A DNA stretch of 9,194 bases from Oscillospiraceae bacterium (lineage in GTDB: Bacteria > Bacillota > Clostridia > Oscillospirales > Ruminococcaceae): the NCBI GenBank assembly GCA_014858325.1, contig RKCM01000183.1:1-9194 (forward strand). The letters run 5' to 3'. Under the pieces are notes generated by a model. That model was not told the origin of the DNA, searched no databases, and saw only the letters and a list, made by a program, of their open reading frames with translations. A program made the translations under genes and the position numbers. Below, piece by piece: positions 1 through 7,104 of the stretch (the stretch's first letter is position 1; each line of letters opens with the position of its first letter).

Positions 1-1
1 C

Positions 2-979
<978 letters not shown>

Positions 980-1000
980 ACAATAAAAACTCGTGACGAC

Positions 1001-1036
1001 AAAAACGGCGTGACTGCAATGGTCACGCCGTTTTTT
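1001..1036. terminator. Bidirectional intrinsic terminator between metH and the DUF2442 gene
   Basis: A perfect 9-bp stem CGGCGTGAC/GTCACGCCG (1006-1014 with 1022-1030) has a 7-nt loop. It is flanked by five A on the left and six T on the right, so it reads as a Rho-independent terminator on both strands. It sits 22 nt after the metH stop and 13 nt before the stop of the convergent DUF2442 gene, and so serves both. Confidence 0.93.
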
Positions 1037-1048
1037 ATCGGTAACAGG

Positions 1049-1414
1049 TTATGCGGAGAGACTGCCCGGTAAGGGGGTGCTGTCCACATAACAGTCATCC
1101 GGGCTCAAATCCACTTTATTATTCCAGACCTTGGTGCTGTCTACAGCCGGATCAATGTCCCAGGATACGCAATGATTTTCGTCCAGATACACCCGGCGGA
1201 AATTACGCCACTCCCGGAACGAAGCAAATACCGTGCCCGGCTGAAGCAGCGGGCAGGCATCGTAAAGCCGCGTTTCTCCATTGTCAAAGCTCAAGACCAA
1301 CGTGAAATCCTCTCTGGGAACGACCTTGGTGATCTGCCTGCGGCCGGAAGCAAAATATTCAGCCATTTTGGGTTCAAATCCCTTGGAGAGATAATAGGCC
1401 ACGCTTTTTCCCAT
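1049..1414 (-). CDS. DUF2442 family protein
   Basis: This small soluble protein of 121 residues belongs to the DUF2442 family, whose function is unknown. It has a short N-terminal segment (YYLSKGF.PKMAEYFASGRR) of a kind often seen before DUF2442 in Firmicutes. The domain follows from about residue 28, with the motifs LSFDNGETRLYD, LLQPGTVF and the conserved tail VSWDIDPAVD followed by DLSPDDCYVDS. The ATG at 1414 is chosen because GGAAAGGA lies 9 nt upstream. The in-frame GTG at 1444 would add 10 residues but has no such site and directly abuts the preceding stop. DUF2442 genes are commonly found just downstream of DUF4160 genes as a two-gene module, sometimes proposed to be a toxin-antitoxin pair. 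Here only a DUF4160 remnant precedes it, 30 nt upstream. No terminator separates it from the diguanylate cyclase gene, so it probably shares that operon's transcript. Confidence 0.88.
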   Translation of the reverse strand: MGKSVAYYLSKGFEPKMAEYFASGRRQITKVVPREDFTLVLSFDNGETRLYDACPLLQPGTVFASFREWRNFRRVYLDENHCVSWDIDPAVDSTKVWNNKVDLSPDDCYVDSTPLPGSLSA

Positions 1415-1444
1415 AGGATCACATCCTTTCCACAGCAAGAGCAC

Positions 1445-1567
1445 TTAGCGCAGAGGCTCGATGGCAAACAGCTCCTGCTTTTTGATGGCCAGCTCCCAGT
1501 TATCCATGAGCTGGTCTTGCCGGAGCGCCGCCCAGCCCAACAGCATTTTCAGCTTTTCGCTGGCTTT
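1445..1567 (-). pseudogene. 3' remnant of a DUF4160 gene
   Basis: In the frame ending with TAA at 1445-1447, the last 40 codons read like the conserved end of a DUF4160 protein: LKMLLGWAALRQDQL, then NWELA, then a closing FAIEPLR. That family usually ends with a similar pattern (LxEWAALHQxEL..NWELA....PxxIxPLx). About the first half of the family domain, including the usual N-terminal M/YYNDH.PPHFH part, is missing. Upstream of about 1567 the same frame is out-of-frame diguanylate cyclase sequence. The first 68 nt of the remnant are also read, one frame off, as the tail of the cyclase. A 33-codon stretch from ATG 1546 stays open but has no convincing ribosome binding site. The assignment rests on motif recall, and no alignment was run. 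Confidence 0.7.
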
Positions 1568-2621
1568 TATGGCGGTACATTTCCCGGTCGGCGCGGTCTT
1601 TGACGGTGACGACGTCCTCGCCGGAGAAGGCGGCGGAGCCAAAGGAGACCATGGGCAAAAAGGGGAGGGCTTTGCGCCGCTGCTCCAGCCGCCGCAGAAA
1701 TTCCTCCGCGCACGGGGCCTCCTGCGCCCGGTCCTTCAGCAGCACGCAGAATTCGTCGCCGCCGATGCGGTAGCAGTAGCCGCAGCGGGCGTAGGCCTTT
1801 TTAAGGCAGGCGGCGATCTCCGCCAGGCAGAGGTCGCCCTGCAGATGGCCGTAGCGGTCATTGATCTGCTTGAAATCGTCCACGTCGAACACCACCAGAA
1901 CGCCGCCGCTGCGGTCCATTTCCACCGTGCGGTTCAGATAGCTGTTCTGGTTCAAAAGGCCAGTCAGAGCGTCCAGCTGGTTCCACATCTCATTGCAGTA
2001 GATAAAATACAGCACCGAGAGCAGGGTGACGCACAGCCAGGTAACGCGGAGCTGCGGCAGCGTCACCTGAATGGCGGTCTCTGCCGTGAGGAAGAAGATG
2101 AGCGGGTAGATGAGGGGGCGGCTGCGGTTCTGATACTCCCTTGCCATGAGGATGGTGGACACCGAGAGGTACAGGATGGAAACGAAATACATCAGGACGT
2201 ACAGGTAAAAATGGGGGCCCCGGGAATACCGATTATCGGCGCTGACGGAGAATACCAGACCATAAGGGATGGTGCAGGCCAGAACGACCAGATACCCCAC
2301 CTCACAGTACACGGCCGCCCGGAGCCCCTGCCGGAGGGCAGACCTGCGGTCCAGCACATAGGCGAGGCAGAGGGACACCGCCGGGGACAAACCAAAGCCC
2401 AGGTAGTTGGAGAGGATGTTCAGCCAGCGCCAGCCCGGCGGCATGCCGTCCACCACAAGGGTGATCACCTCCAGCACCGAGATGGCCGCGATCAGAGCAA
2501 AGGCCAGAAAAAAGCCGCGCTTCTGCTTTTTATTGAGGGATTCGCTCAGCTTTGTGAGGATGCACATGAAGCTCAGCACAAACAGGTCAATGGTGGTCAG
2601 GATGTAAAAATATCCGTTCAT
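1500..2621 (-). CDS. Membrane diguanylate cyclase (GGDEF protein), 3' end altered
   Basis: This 373-residue protein is predicted to condense two GTP into cyclic di-GMP, a second messenger, under control of a membrane sensor. Seven hydrophobic segments (about residues 4-24, 36-57, 67-90, 100-126, 138-160, 169-188 and 191-209) are followed by a GGDEF domain that starts at DALTGLLN (217-224). FDVDDFK at 245-251 supplies metal-binding aspartates, and an intact GGDEF signature lies at 287-291. The usual RxxD inhibitory site upstream of the signature is absent, with A and G at those positions, so feedback inhibition by the product is not expected. The domain reaches its normal end near ADREMYRHK (344-352). 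The last 20 or so residues are read out of frame from a DUF4160 remnant and have no family likeness. The start lies 6 nt after the rlmD-like stop with only a weak ribosome binding site, which suggests translational coupling. The signal sensed cannot be told. Confidence 0.93.
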   Translation of the reverse strand: MNGYFYILTTIDLFVLSFMCILTKLSESLNKKQKRGFFLAFALIAAISVLEVITLVVDGMPPGWRWLNILSNYLGFGLSPAVSLCLAYVLDRRSALRQGLRAAVYCEVGYLVVLACTIPYGLVFSVSADNRYSRGPHFYLYVLMYFVSILYLSVSTILMAREYQNRSRPLIYPLIFFLTAETAIQVTLPQLRVTWLCVTLLSVLYFIYCNEMWNQLDALTGLLNQNSYLNRTVEMDRSGGVLVVFDVDDFKQINDRYGHLQGDLCLAEIAACLKKAYARCGYCYRIGGDEFCVLLKDRAQEAPCAEEFLRRLEQRRKALPFLPMVSFGSAAFSGEDVVTVKDRADREMYRHKSQRKAENAVGLGGAPARPAHG

Positions 2622-2627
2622 TGCAGA

Positions 2628-3800
2628 TCAGTCCATTCTTTTTCCCTTTGGCGTCCGGGACAATGCGCAGACCACCTCAATGTGTTCGCTGTGGGGGAAC
2701 ATATCCACCGGGGTGAAGCCCTCGGCGCGGTAGCCCTTCCGGGTCAGGAGAGCAAGGTCGCGGGCCATGGTCTCGGGGTTGCAGCTGACGTAGACGACCC
2801 GCTTGGGCCCCATGCGAGCCACGCTGTCCAGAAACGCCGGGGTAGAGCCCTCCCGGGGCGGGTCCATAAACACCACATCGGCCTTTTCCCCGGCAGCGGC
2901 CGCTTCCCGGATCCACTCGGTGGCGTCGGCGGCAAAGAAACGGGCGTTTTTCACGCCGTTGTGGCGAGCGTTGCCGATGGCGTCGTGGACGGCGTCCCGG
3001 TTGAGCTCCACGCCCACAAGGGCCTTCGCCTGATCGGCGGCGGTAAGACCGATGGTGCCGATGCCGCAGTAGGCGTCCAGCACGGTCTCCCGGCCCGTCA
3101 GCCGGGCGGCTTCCACCGCCAGGCCGTAGAGCACGGCCGTCTGCACCGGGTTCACCTGATAAAAGCTGCGGGGGCTGAGGGCGTAGGTCTTGCCGCAGAG
3201 GGTATCCAGAATGAACCCTTTGCCGTAGAGCACCTTTTCCGCCTCCCCCAGCACCACGCTGGTCTGGCGGGGGTTGAAGTTTTGCACCACCGTGGTCACG
3301 GGGACATGGCGTTTGTCCGCCTCTTCCAGCAGGGCTTTCACAAAGTTTTTGGCCCCGGGCAGCACAGGCTGGGCCGTTACCAGTACCACCATCACCTGCC
3401 CGGTAGCCACGCCCCGGCGCAGCAGGCAGTGGCGCAAAAGGCCCGTGCCCTTGTCCTCGTTGTAGGGCTGGTAGCGGCAGCGGTTGGCCGCCGCCCGCAC
3501 CGCCTGCATCACCGCGTCCAGCACCTCATCGTGGAGCAGGCAGCTTTCCACCGGCAGCACCTTGTGGCTGCGGGCGGCGTAGATGCCGGAGGTCAGTTTT
3601 CCACCGGGGCCCGGGGCGAAGGTAGAGATCACCTTATTGCGGTAGTGGAAGGGCGTCTCCATCCCCCGGATGGGGTGGACGGGGCCGTACCGGCCCAGCA
3701 GGGCCCGCACGGCGTCCTCCTTCTGCTGGAGCTGGGCAGCGTAGGGCAGCCCCAGCAGCGGGCAGCCGCCGCAGTGTTTGGCGCGCAGTTTGCAATCCAT
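2628..3800 (-). CDS. rlmD: 23S rRNA (uracil-C5)-methyltransferase, RlmD/RumA type
   Basis: This SAM-dependent enzyme is predicted to methylate C5 of a uridine in 23S rRNA. In its 390 residues one sees a likely [4Fe-4S] cluster set (C3, C10, C13 in CGGC, and C87), the FYQVNP motif (213-218), the SAM-binding loop DAYCGIGTIG (242-251), MDPPREG (312-318), and YVSCNP with the catalytic nucleophile C340. HIEVVCAL (373-380) lies near the C-terminus. The start at 3800 is preferred over an in-frame ATG at 3839 because GGAGG stands 5 nt before it and the cysteine motif begins at once. With that start the N-terminal TRAM RNA-binding domain of E. coli RlmD is absent, as in a number of Firmicutes homologues. 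It is the first gene of an operon with the diguanylate cyclase and DUF2442 genes. The exact target, U1939 as opposed to U747 or both, cannot be read from the sequence. Confidence 0.93.
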   Translation of the reverse strand: MDCKLRAKHCGGCPLLGLPYAAQLQQKEDAVRALLGRYGPVHPIRGMETPFHYRNKVISTFAPGPGGKLTSGIYAARSHKVLPVESCLLHDEVLDAVMQAVRAAANRCRYQPYNEDKGTGLLRHCLLRRGVATGQVMVVLVTAQPVLPGAKNFVKALLEEADKRHVPVTTVVQNFNPRQTSVVLGEAEKVLYGKGFILDTLCGKTYALSPRSFYQVNPVQTAVLYGLAVEAARLTGRETVLDAYCGIGTIGLTAADQAKALVGVELNRDAVHDAIGNARHNGVKNARFFAADATEWIREAAAAGEKADVVFMDPPREGSTPAFLDSVARMGPKRVVYVSCNPETMARDLALLTRKGYRAEGFTPVDMFPHSEHIEVVCALSRTPKGKRMD

Positions 3801-3856
3801 TTTGTCCTCCGAACTTTTGACAGGGCAGAAAAAAGCCATCCTGTTTTTTTATTGTA

Positions 3857-3885
3857 AGCATAACATAAACGAAGCCAAAAGACAA
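3857..3885 (-). promoter_or_regulatory. Promoter of the rlmD-cyclase-DUF2442 operon
   Basis: Read on the minus strand, TTGTCT (3880-3885) and TATGCT (3857-3862) are 17 nt apart, and the -10 is preceded by TGT, giving an extended -10. Each hexamer matches the sigma-A consensus at four of six positions. The leader to the start at 3800 would be about 50 nt. The -35 overlaps the T-tract of the preceding terminator. Confidence 0.62.
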
Positions 3886-3923
3886 GAAACACCCCCTCCG
3901 TGCGAACCATGACGGAAGAGGTG
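3878..3923 (-). terminator. Intrinsic terminator after the DUF3842 gene
   Basis: On the minus strand CACCTCTTCCGT (3923-3912) pairs with ACGGAGGGGGTG (3901-3890) over 12 bp with two G-U wobbles and a 10-nt loop. A T-rich run TTTCTTGTCTTTT follows. The hairpin begins 5 nt after the DUF3842 stop and ends the pepV-DUF3842 transcript. Confidence 0.8.
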
Positions 3924-3928
3924 CGTTC

Positions 3929-4360
3929 TCATTTCATTGTTTCCAGGCAGCCGCTTTCCCAAAGCGCCCTCACCTTCTGCGCAGCAGACTGGACGAGGGT
4001 GCCCACGGGGACGTCGGCGATGCCGACGACATAGTTGTCGCAGTGGTTGACGGGGATGAGGATGCGCTTTGCGTCGGCCTGACCGACGGCGGCAGCCATG
4101 GCGGGCGTGATCTCGCCCAGCAGGGCGTCCGCGATGACGATGCCCAGCGGGCCCACGATGACGTCCGCACGGCGGGCGTTGACGAGGACGGCGTTTTCGC
4201 CGGTAGCGGCACGGGCAGCGCCCGCCTTGAGCATGGCGGAAGCGGCCAGACTGTTGGTGCCCACGGCGGTGAGATCGGCGTCGGGGCAGGCGGCGGAGAT
4301 GGCGGCCACCAGCTGGCGGCCCAAGCCTCCGCCCTGCCCGTCAATGACTAAAACGCGCAT
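3929..4360 (-). CDS. DUF3842 family protein
   Basis: This 143-residue soluble protein matches my memory of the DUF3842 family of Clostridia, which has no assigned function. The N-terminus VLVIDGQGGGLGR (3-15) is a beta strand followed by a glycine-rich loop of Rossmann type, so a nucleotide or dinucleotide ligand is plausible but unproven. Other conserved-looking blocks are GTNSLAASAMLKAGA (34-48), ATGENAVLVN (52-61), DVIVGPLGIV (66-75), LLGEITPAMA (80-89) and ILIPVNHCDNYVVG (100-113). The length is normal for the family. Its ATG overlaps the stop of the pepV-like gene by 1 nt (TGATG), so it is translationally coupled to the dipeptidase and probably made in proportion to it. The overlap hints at a shared role, but nothing in the sequence says which. 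Confidence 0.9.
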   Translation of the reverse strand: MRVLVIDGQGGGLGRQLVAAISAACPDADLTAVGTNSLAASAMLKAGAARAATGENAVLVNARRADVIVGPLGIVIADALLGEITPAMAAAVGQADAKRILIPVNHCDNYVVGIADVPVGTLVQSAAQKVRALWESGCLETMK

Positions 4361-5748
4361 CAGAAATCCAGGGTCTCCAGCTTCAGCAGAGCCAGGATGT
4401 AGATCTTGAGGGCCTCCAGAAGCTTATCGATGGGGGCGGACTCGTTGGCGCCGTGCATCGGGCCGCCGAACTCCGGGATGGGCAGCTCGGCGTGCTCGGG
4501 GCCAAAGCTGACGGCATAGGGGAAGTGGCGGGCGTAGGTGCCGCCGCCCATGGTGAAGGGGGTGGCGTTGTCGCCGGTCACCTCATTGTAGGTGTCGATG
4601 CAGGCCTTGATGGCGGGGGTATCGGCCTCGATGTAGAAGGGCTTTGCCTCGCTCACATCGGTCAGCTCGGCCCCGGTGCCAATGGCCTCGCGGATCTGGC
4701 GGGCCATGGTCTCGCCGTCGGTGCAGGTGGGGAAGCGGCTGTCCATGGTCTGCACCATCCGGCCGTTTTCCATATACATCTTGCCGCCGATGATGGTCAG
4801 CGGGCCGAAGGGGCCGTCGGCGCACTGGACGCCCAGACCCTCGCCGGCGGTGGAGCGGTGCAGCTTCTGGACGGCCTGCAGGTAGGCGCGCTCTGCCTCG
4901 TTGCACAGGTCATTCTCCAGCAGATAGTCCACCACCAGACCGATGGCGTTGACGGTGCCCTCCGGCATGGCAGCATGGCCGCTCTTGCCCCAGCCGCGGA
5001 TGCGGACGCCGCTGCCTTCCGGCTCCAGCGTGATGTTGGGGGCATTGCGCAGCTGGGTGATGTCGGTCTCCACCAGAGCGCTGGCGCGGTCGGGCACGGC
5101 ATTGGTGGCAACGCCGCCCACGAAGTCCTTGATCTCGCCGTTGCACACGGGGCTGACCAGCTTGCCGTCGAAGTGGCCCTTCTCCCCGTTGCAGACGGGG
5201 AACTCGGCATCCGGGGTGAAGCAGAAGACGGGAGCGGTGTAGTGCTCCAGATAGTAGTCCACATCGTGCATGTGGGTCTCCTCGTTGTCACCGACCAGGG
5301 CGCGGATGGGGTAGCGCAGAGAGACGCCCTCCTCCTTGAGGAACTTCAGGGCGTACAGGGTGGCCACCATGGGGCCCTTATCGTCTGCCACGCCGCGGCC
5401 GATCATATAGCCGTCCCGGATCTGCATGGTGAAGGGGTCGGCGGTCCAGCCGTTGCCCTCGGGCACCACGTCCACATGGCAGATGGTGGCCAGATACTTC
5501 TCGGGCTCTGCGCCCTCCAGCTCGGCATAGCCGATGTGATCCTCGCAGTTGCGGGTCTTGAGGCCCATGGCTGCCGCCATTTCCAGCGTCTTTTCCAAAG
5601 CGGCCTTGGGGCCCTTGCCGTAAGGTGCGCCCTCTTCCGGGGTGCCCTCCACGCTGTTGATGGCCACGAGGTCTGCAATGTCCTGCAAAATCTGCTCTTT
5701 GTTCGCCGCAATGAATGCGTCGATCTTCTGGTTCAGTGCCTGATCCAT
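4360..5748 (-). CDS. pepV: PepV-like dipeptidase (M20 metallopeptidase)
   Basis: This cytoplasmic zinc dipeptidase of the M20 family, PepV/Sapep group, cleaves dipeptides and so finishes peptide degradation. It has 462 residues, close to the roughly 470 of Lactobacillus PepV. The metal and catalytic residues are visible: H91 and D93 in ICHVDVVPEG, D123 in GVADDKGP bridging the metals, the catalytic glutamate pair E156/E157 in GDNEETHM, D180 in TPDAEFP, and H432 in GGPMHGANES. Between them lies the lid or dimerisation domain, with GWGKSGHAAMPEGT carrying a conserved histidine. The ATG at 5748 is chosen because AAAGGA lies 9 nt upstream. An upstream in-frame ATG at 5781 would fall at the transcription start implied by the promoter. 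A DUF3842 gene overlaps its 3' end. Beta-Ala-Xaa and D-Ala-Xaa substrates are known for relatives, and the specificity here is not readable. Confidence 0.94.
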   Translation of the reverse strand: MDQALNQKIDAFIAANKEQILQDIADLVAINSVEGTPEEGAPYGKGPKAALEKTLEMAAAMGLKTRNCEDHIGYAELEGAEPEKYLATICHVDVVPEGNGWTADPFTMQIRDGYMIGRGVADDKGPMVATLYALKFLKEEGVSLRYPIRALVGDNEETHMHDVDYYLEHYTAPVFCFTPDAEFPVCNGEKGHFDGKLVSPVCNGEIKDFVGGVATNAVPDRASALVETDITQLRNAPNITLEPEGSGVRIRGWGKSGHAAMPEGTVNAIGLVVDYLLENDLCNEAERAYLQAVQKLHRSTAGEGLGVQCADGPFGPLTIIGGKMYMENGRMVQTMDSRFPTCTDGETMARQIREAIGTGAELTDVSEAKPFYIEADTPAIKACIDTYNEVTGDNATPFTMGGGTYARHFPYAVSFGPEHAELPIPEFGGPMHGANESAPIDKLLEALKIYILALLKLETLDF

Positions 5749-5790
5749 GTTGGTTCGTCCTTTCTTTGTCGTAAGCGACACATTAGTATC

Positions 5791-5819
5791 ATAATAGCAT
5801 ATTTGAACGAAGATTGCCA
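5791..5819 (-). promoter_or_regulatory. Promoter of pepV-DUF3842
   Basis: On the minus strand, an extended -10 TGCTATTAT (5791-5799) matches the -10 consensus at five of six bases. It lies 17 nt from a weak -35, TGGCAA (5814-5819). Transcription would start near 5784 and give a leader of about 36 nt. No terminator is seen between the upstream gene (stop at 5824) and this site, so read-through from the MATE operon is also possible. Confidence 0.62.
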
Positions 5820-5823
5820 GCCG

Positions 5824-6306
5824 TTACACCGCAAAAAGTGCGCTCAGCGCCCCCAGCAGGCCGGCGCTGGCTGCGCCCATGATGACGCCCGCCAGCAGCA
5901 CGCCGCCCATGCAGGCGATGAGCACATCCTTGAACTTCATGTCCAGAATGGACCCCGCCAGCGTGCCGGTCCACGCGCCGGTGCCGGGCAGCGGAATGCC
6001 CACGAACAAGAGCAGGGCCACCACCAGCCCCTTGCCGGCCTTGGCTTCCAGCGCCCGGCCGCCTTTTTCGCCCTTGACGATGCAGAAGCGGCAAAAGGGC
6101 CCGATGACCGGCTTGTGATAGCCCCAGATGAGGAATTTGCGGGCAAACAGGTAGATGAACGGCACCGGGAGCATATTGCCCACCACACAGATCAGATAGG
6201 TGGGCAGCACCGGCAGCCCCATGCCCAGCCCCACCGGGATGGCTCCCCGCAGCTCGATGATGGGGAACATGGAGATGAAAAACACCAGCAGATAATTCTT
6301 GAGCAT
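5824..6306 (-). CDS. Small multidrug-export-type membrane protein (COG2426)
   Basis: This 160-residue, highly hydrophobic inner-membrane protein belongs to the family named 'putative small multi-drug export protein' (PF06695, COG2426). Its transport role is poorly tested. Family marks are ELRGAIPVG near residues 18-26, and IPLPGTGAWTGTLAG (about residues 103-117), which links two membrane segments. Four to five hydrophobic stretches are visible, with a basic cytoplasmic loop (RFCIVKGEKGGRALEAKAGK) in the middle. The start at 6306 has an excellent AAAGGAGG 6 nt upstream, which overlaps the space after the exonuclease III stop. It lies 12 nt downstream of that gene and is the last gene of the MATE-xth run. 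I see no terminator after it. The actual substrate is unknown. Confidence 0.9.
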   Translation of the reverse strand: MLKNYLLVFFISMFPIIELRGAIPVGLGMGLPVLPTYLICVVGNMLPVPFIYLFARKFLIWGYHKPVIGPFCRFCIVKGEKGGRALEAKAGKGLVVALLLFVGIPLPGTGAWTGTLAGSILDMKFKDVLIACMGGVLLAGVIMGAASAGLLGALSALFAV

Positions 6307-6318
6307 ATATGCCCTCCT

Positions 6319-7071
6319 TTACAGGTCGATGACCAGCTCCACCGGGCAGTGGTCGGAACCGAAAATTTCGTTGTGGATCTCCGCCGCACGGATCTTATCC
6401 GCAATGCGGTTGGAGACGATAAAATAATCGATGCGCCAGCCCGCGTTCTTCTCCCGGGCATGGAAGCGGTAGCTCCACCAGCTGTACTTCACCTCGTCCG
6501 GGTGGATGGCGCGGAAGCTGTCCGTAAAGCCCGCCGCCAGCAGCTGGGTCATCTTGGCCCGCTCCTGATCGGTGAAGCCTGCGCTCATGCGGTTGGTCTT
6601 AGCGTTTTTGATGTCCTGTTCCGTGTGGGCCACGTTGAGATCGCCGCAAAGGATCACCGGCTTTTGGGCGTCCAGCGCCAGCAGGTAGGCCCGGAAATCG
6701 TCCTCCCACTGCATCCGATACTCCAGCCGCTTCAGGCCGTCCTGGCTGTTGGGGGTGTAGCAGTTCACGAGGTAAAAGCCCGGGTATTCCAGCGTCAGCA
6801 CTCTTCCCTCGTGGTCGTGCTCCTCCCTGCCGATGCCCATGGTCACCGCCAGCGGCGGCTGCCTGCACCAGCAGGCTGTGCCGCTGTAGCCCTTTTTCTC
6901 GGCGGAGTAGGTGTACTCGGTGTAGCCCTCGGGTGCGAAATCCGCCTGGCCGGGCTGCATCTTCGTCTCCTGTACCGAGAAGACGTCTGCATCCAGTGCC
7001 GCAAAGCTGGCGGCAAAATCGTGGGTCAGGCAGGCCCGCAGGCCGTTGACGTTCCAGCTGATGAGTTTCAT
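6319..7071 (-). CDS. xth: Exodeoxyribonuclease III (AP endonuclease)
   Basis: This Mg-dependent exonuclease III/AP endonuclease of the EEP superfamily cuts DNA at abasic sites and removes 3' blocking groups during base-excision repair. The 250 residues carry every active-site motif: N7 in WNVNG, the metal ligand E35 in QETK, Y105 in NCYTPNS, D144 and N146 in GDLNVAH, D215 in RIDYF, and D240/H241 in the terminal SDHCPV. GYSGTA (61-66) and the YSWWSYR block (196-202) are also typical. The length is normal for the ExoA/Xth group. The start at 7071 has AGGAG 6 nt upstream. The gene lies 33 nt after the MATE stop and 12 nt before the COG2426-type gene with no terminator between, so all three are probably co-transcribed. 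The grouping with a transporter is likely incidental. Confidence 0.96.
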   Translation of the reverse strand: MKLISWNVNGLRACLTHDFAASFAALDADVFSVQETKMQPGQADFAPEGYTEYTYSAEKKGYSGTACWCRQPPLAVTMGIGREEHDHEGRVLTLEYPGFYLVNCYTPNSQDGLKRLEYRMQWEDDFRAYLLALDAQKPVILCGDLNVAHTEQDIKNAKTNRMSAGFTDQERAKMTQLLAAGFTDSFRAIHPDEVKYSWWSYRFHAREKNAGWRIDYFIVSNRIADKIRAAEIHNEIFGSDHCPVELVIDL

Positions 7072-7104
7072 ACAAAGCTCCTGTCTGTTTTTAAGAAGTA
7101 TCGG

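Noticed and set aside
1415..1444. GTG at 1444 as the DUF2442 start.
   Set aside because: It directly abuts the preceding stop, lacks a ribosome binding site and would bury the GGAAAGGA site that serves the ATG at 1414.
3801..3839. Upstream ATG at 3839 as the rlmD start.
   Set aside because: It has no properly spaced ribosome binding site and would place the strong GGAGG inside the coding region. The ATG at 3800 fits better.
1461..3857. Open frame of 798 codons on the plus strand.
   Set aside because: It lies antisense to the cyclase and rlmD-like genes, has no ribosome binding site, and has the His/Gly/Ala/Gln-rich composition typical of the reverse complement of GC-rich codons.
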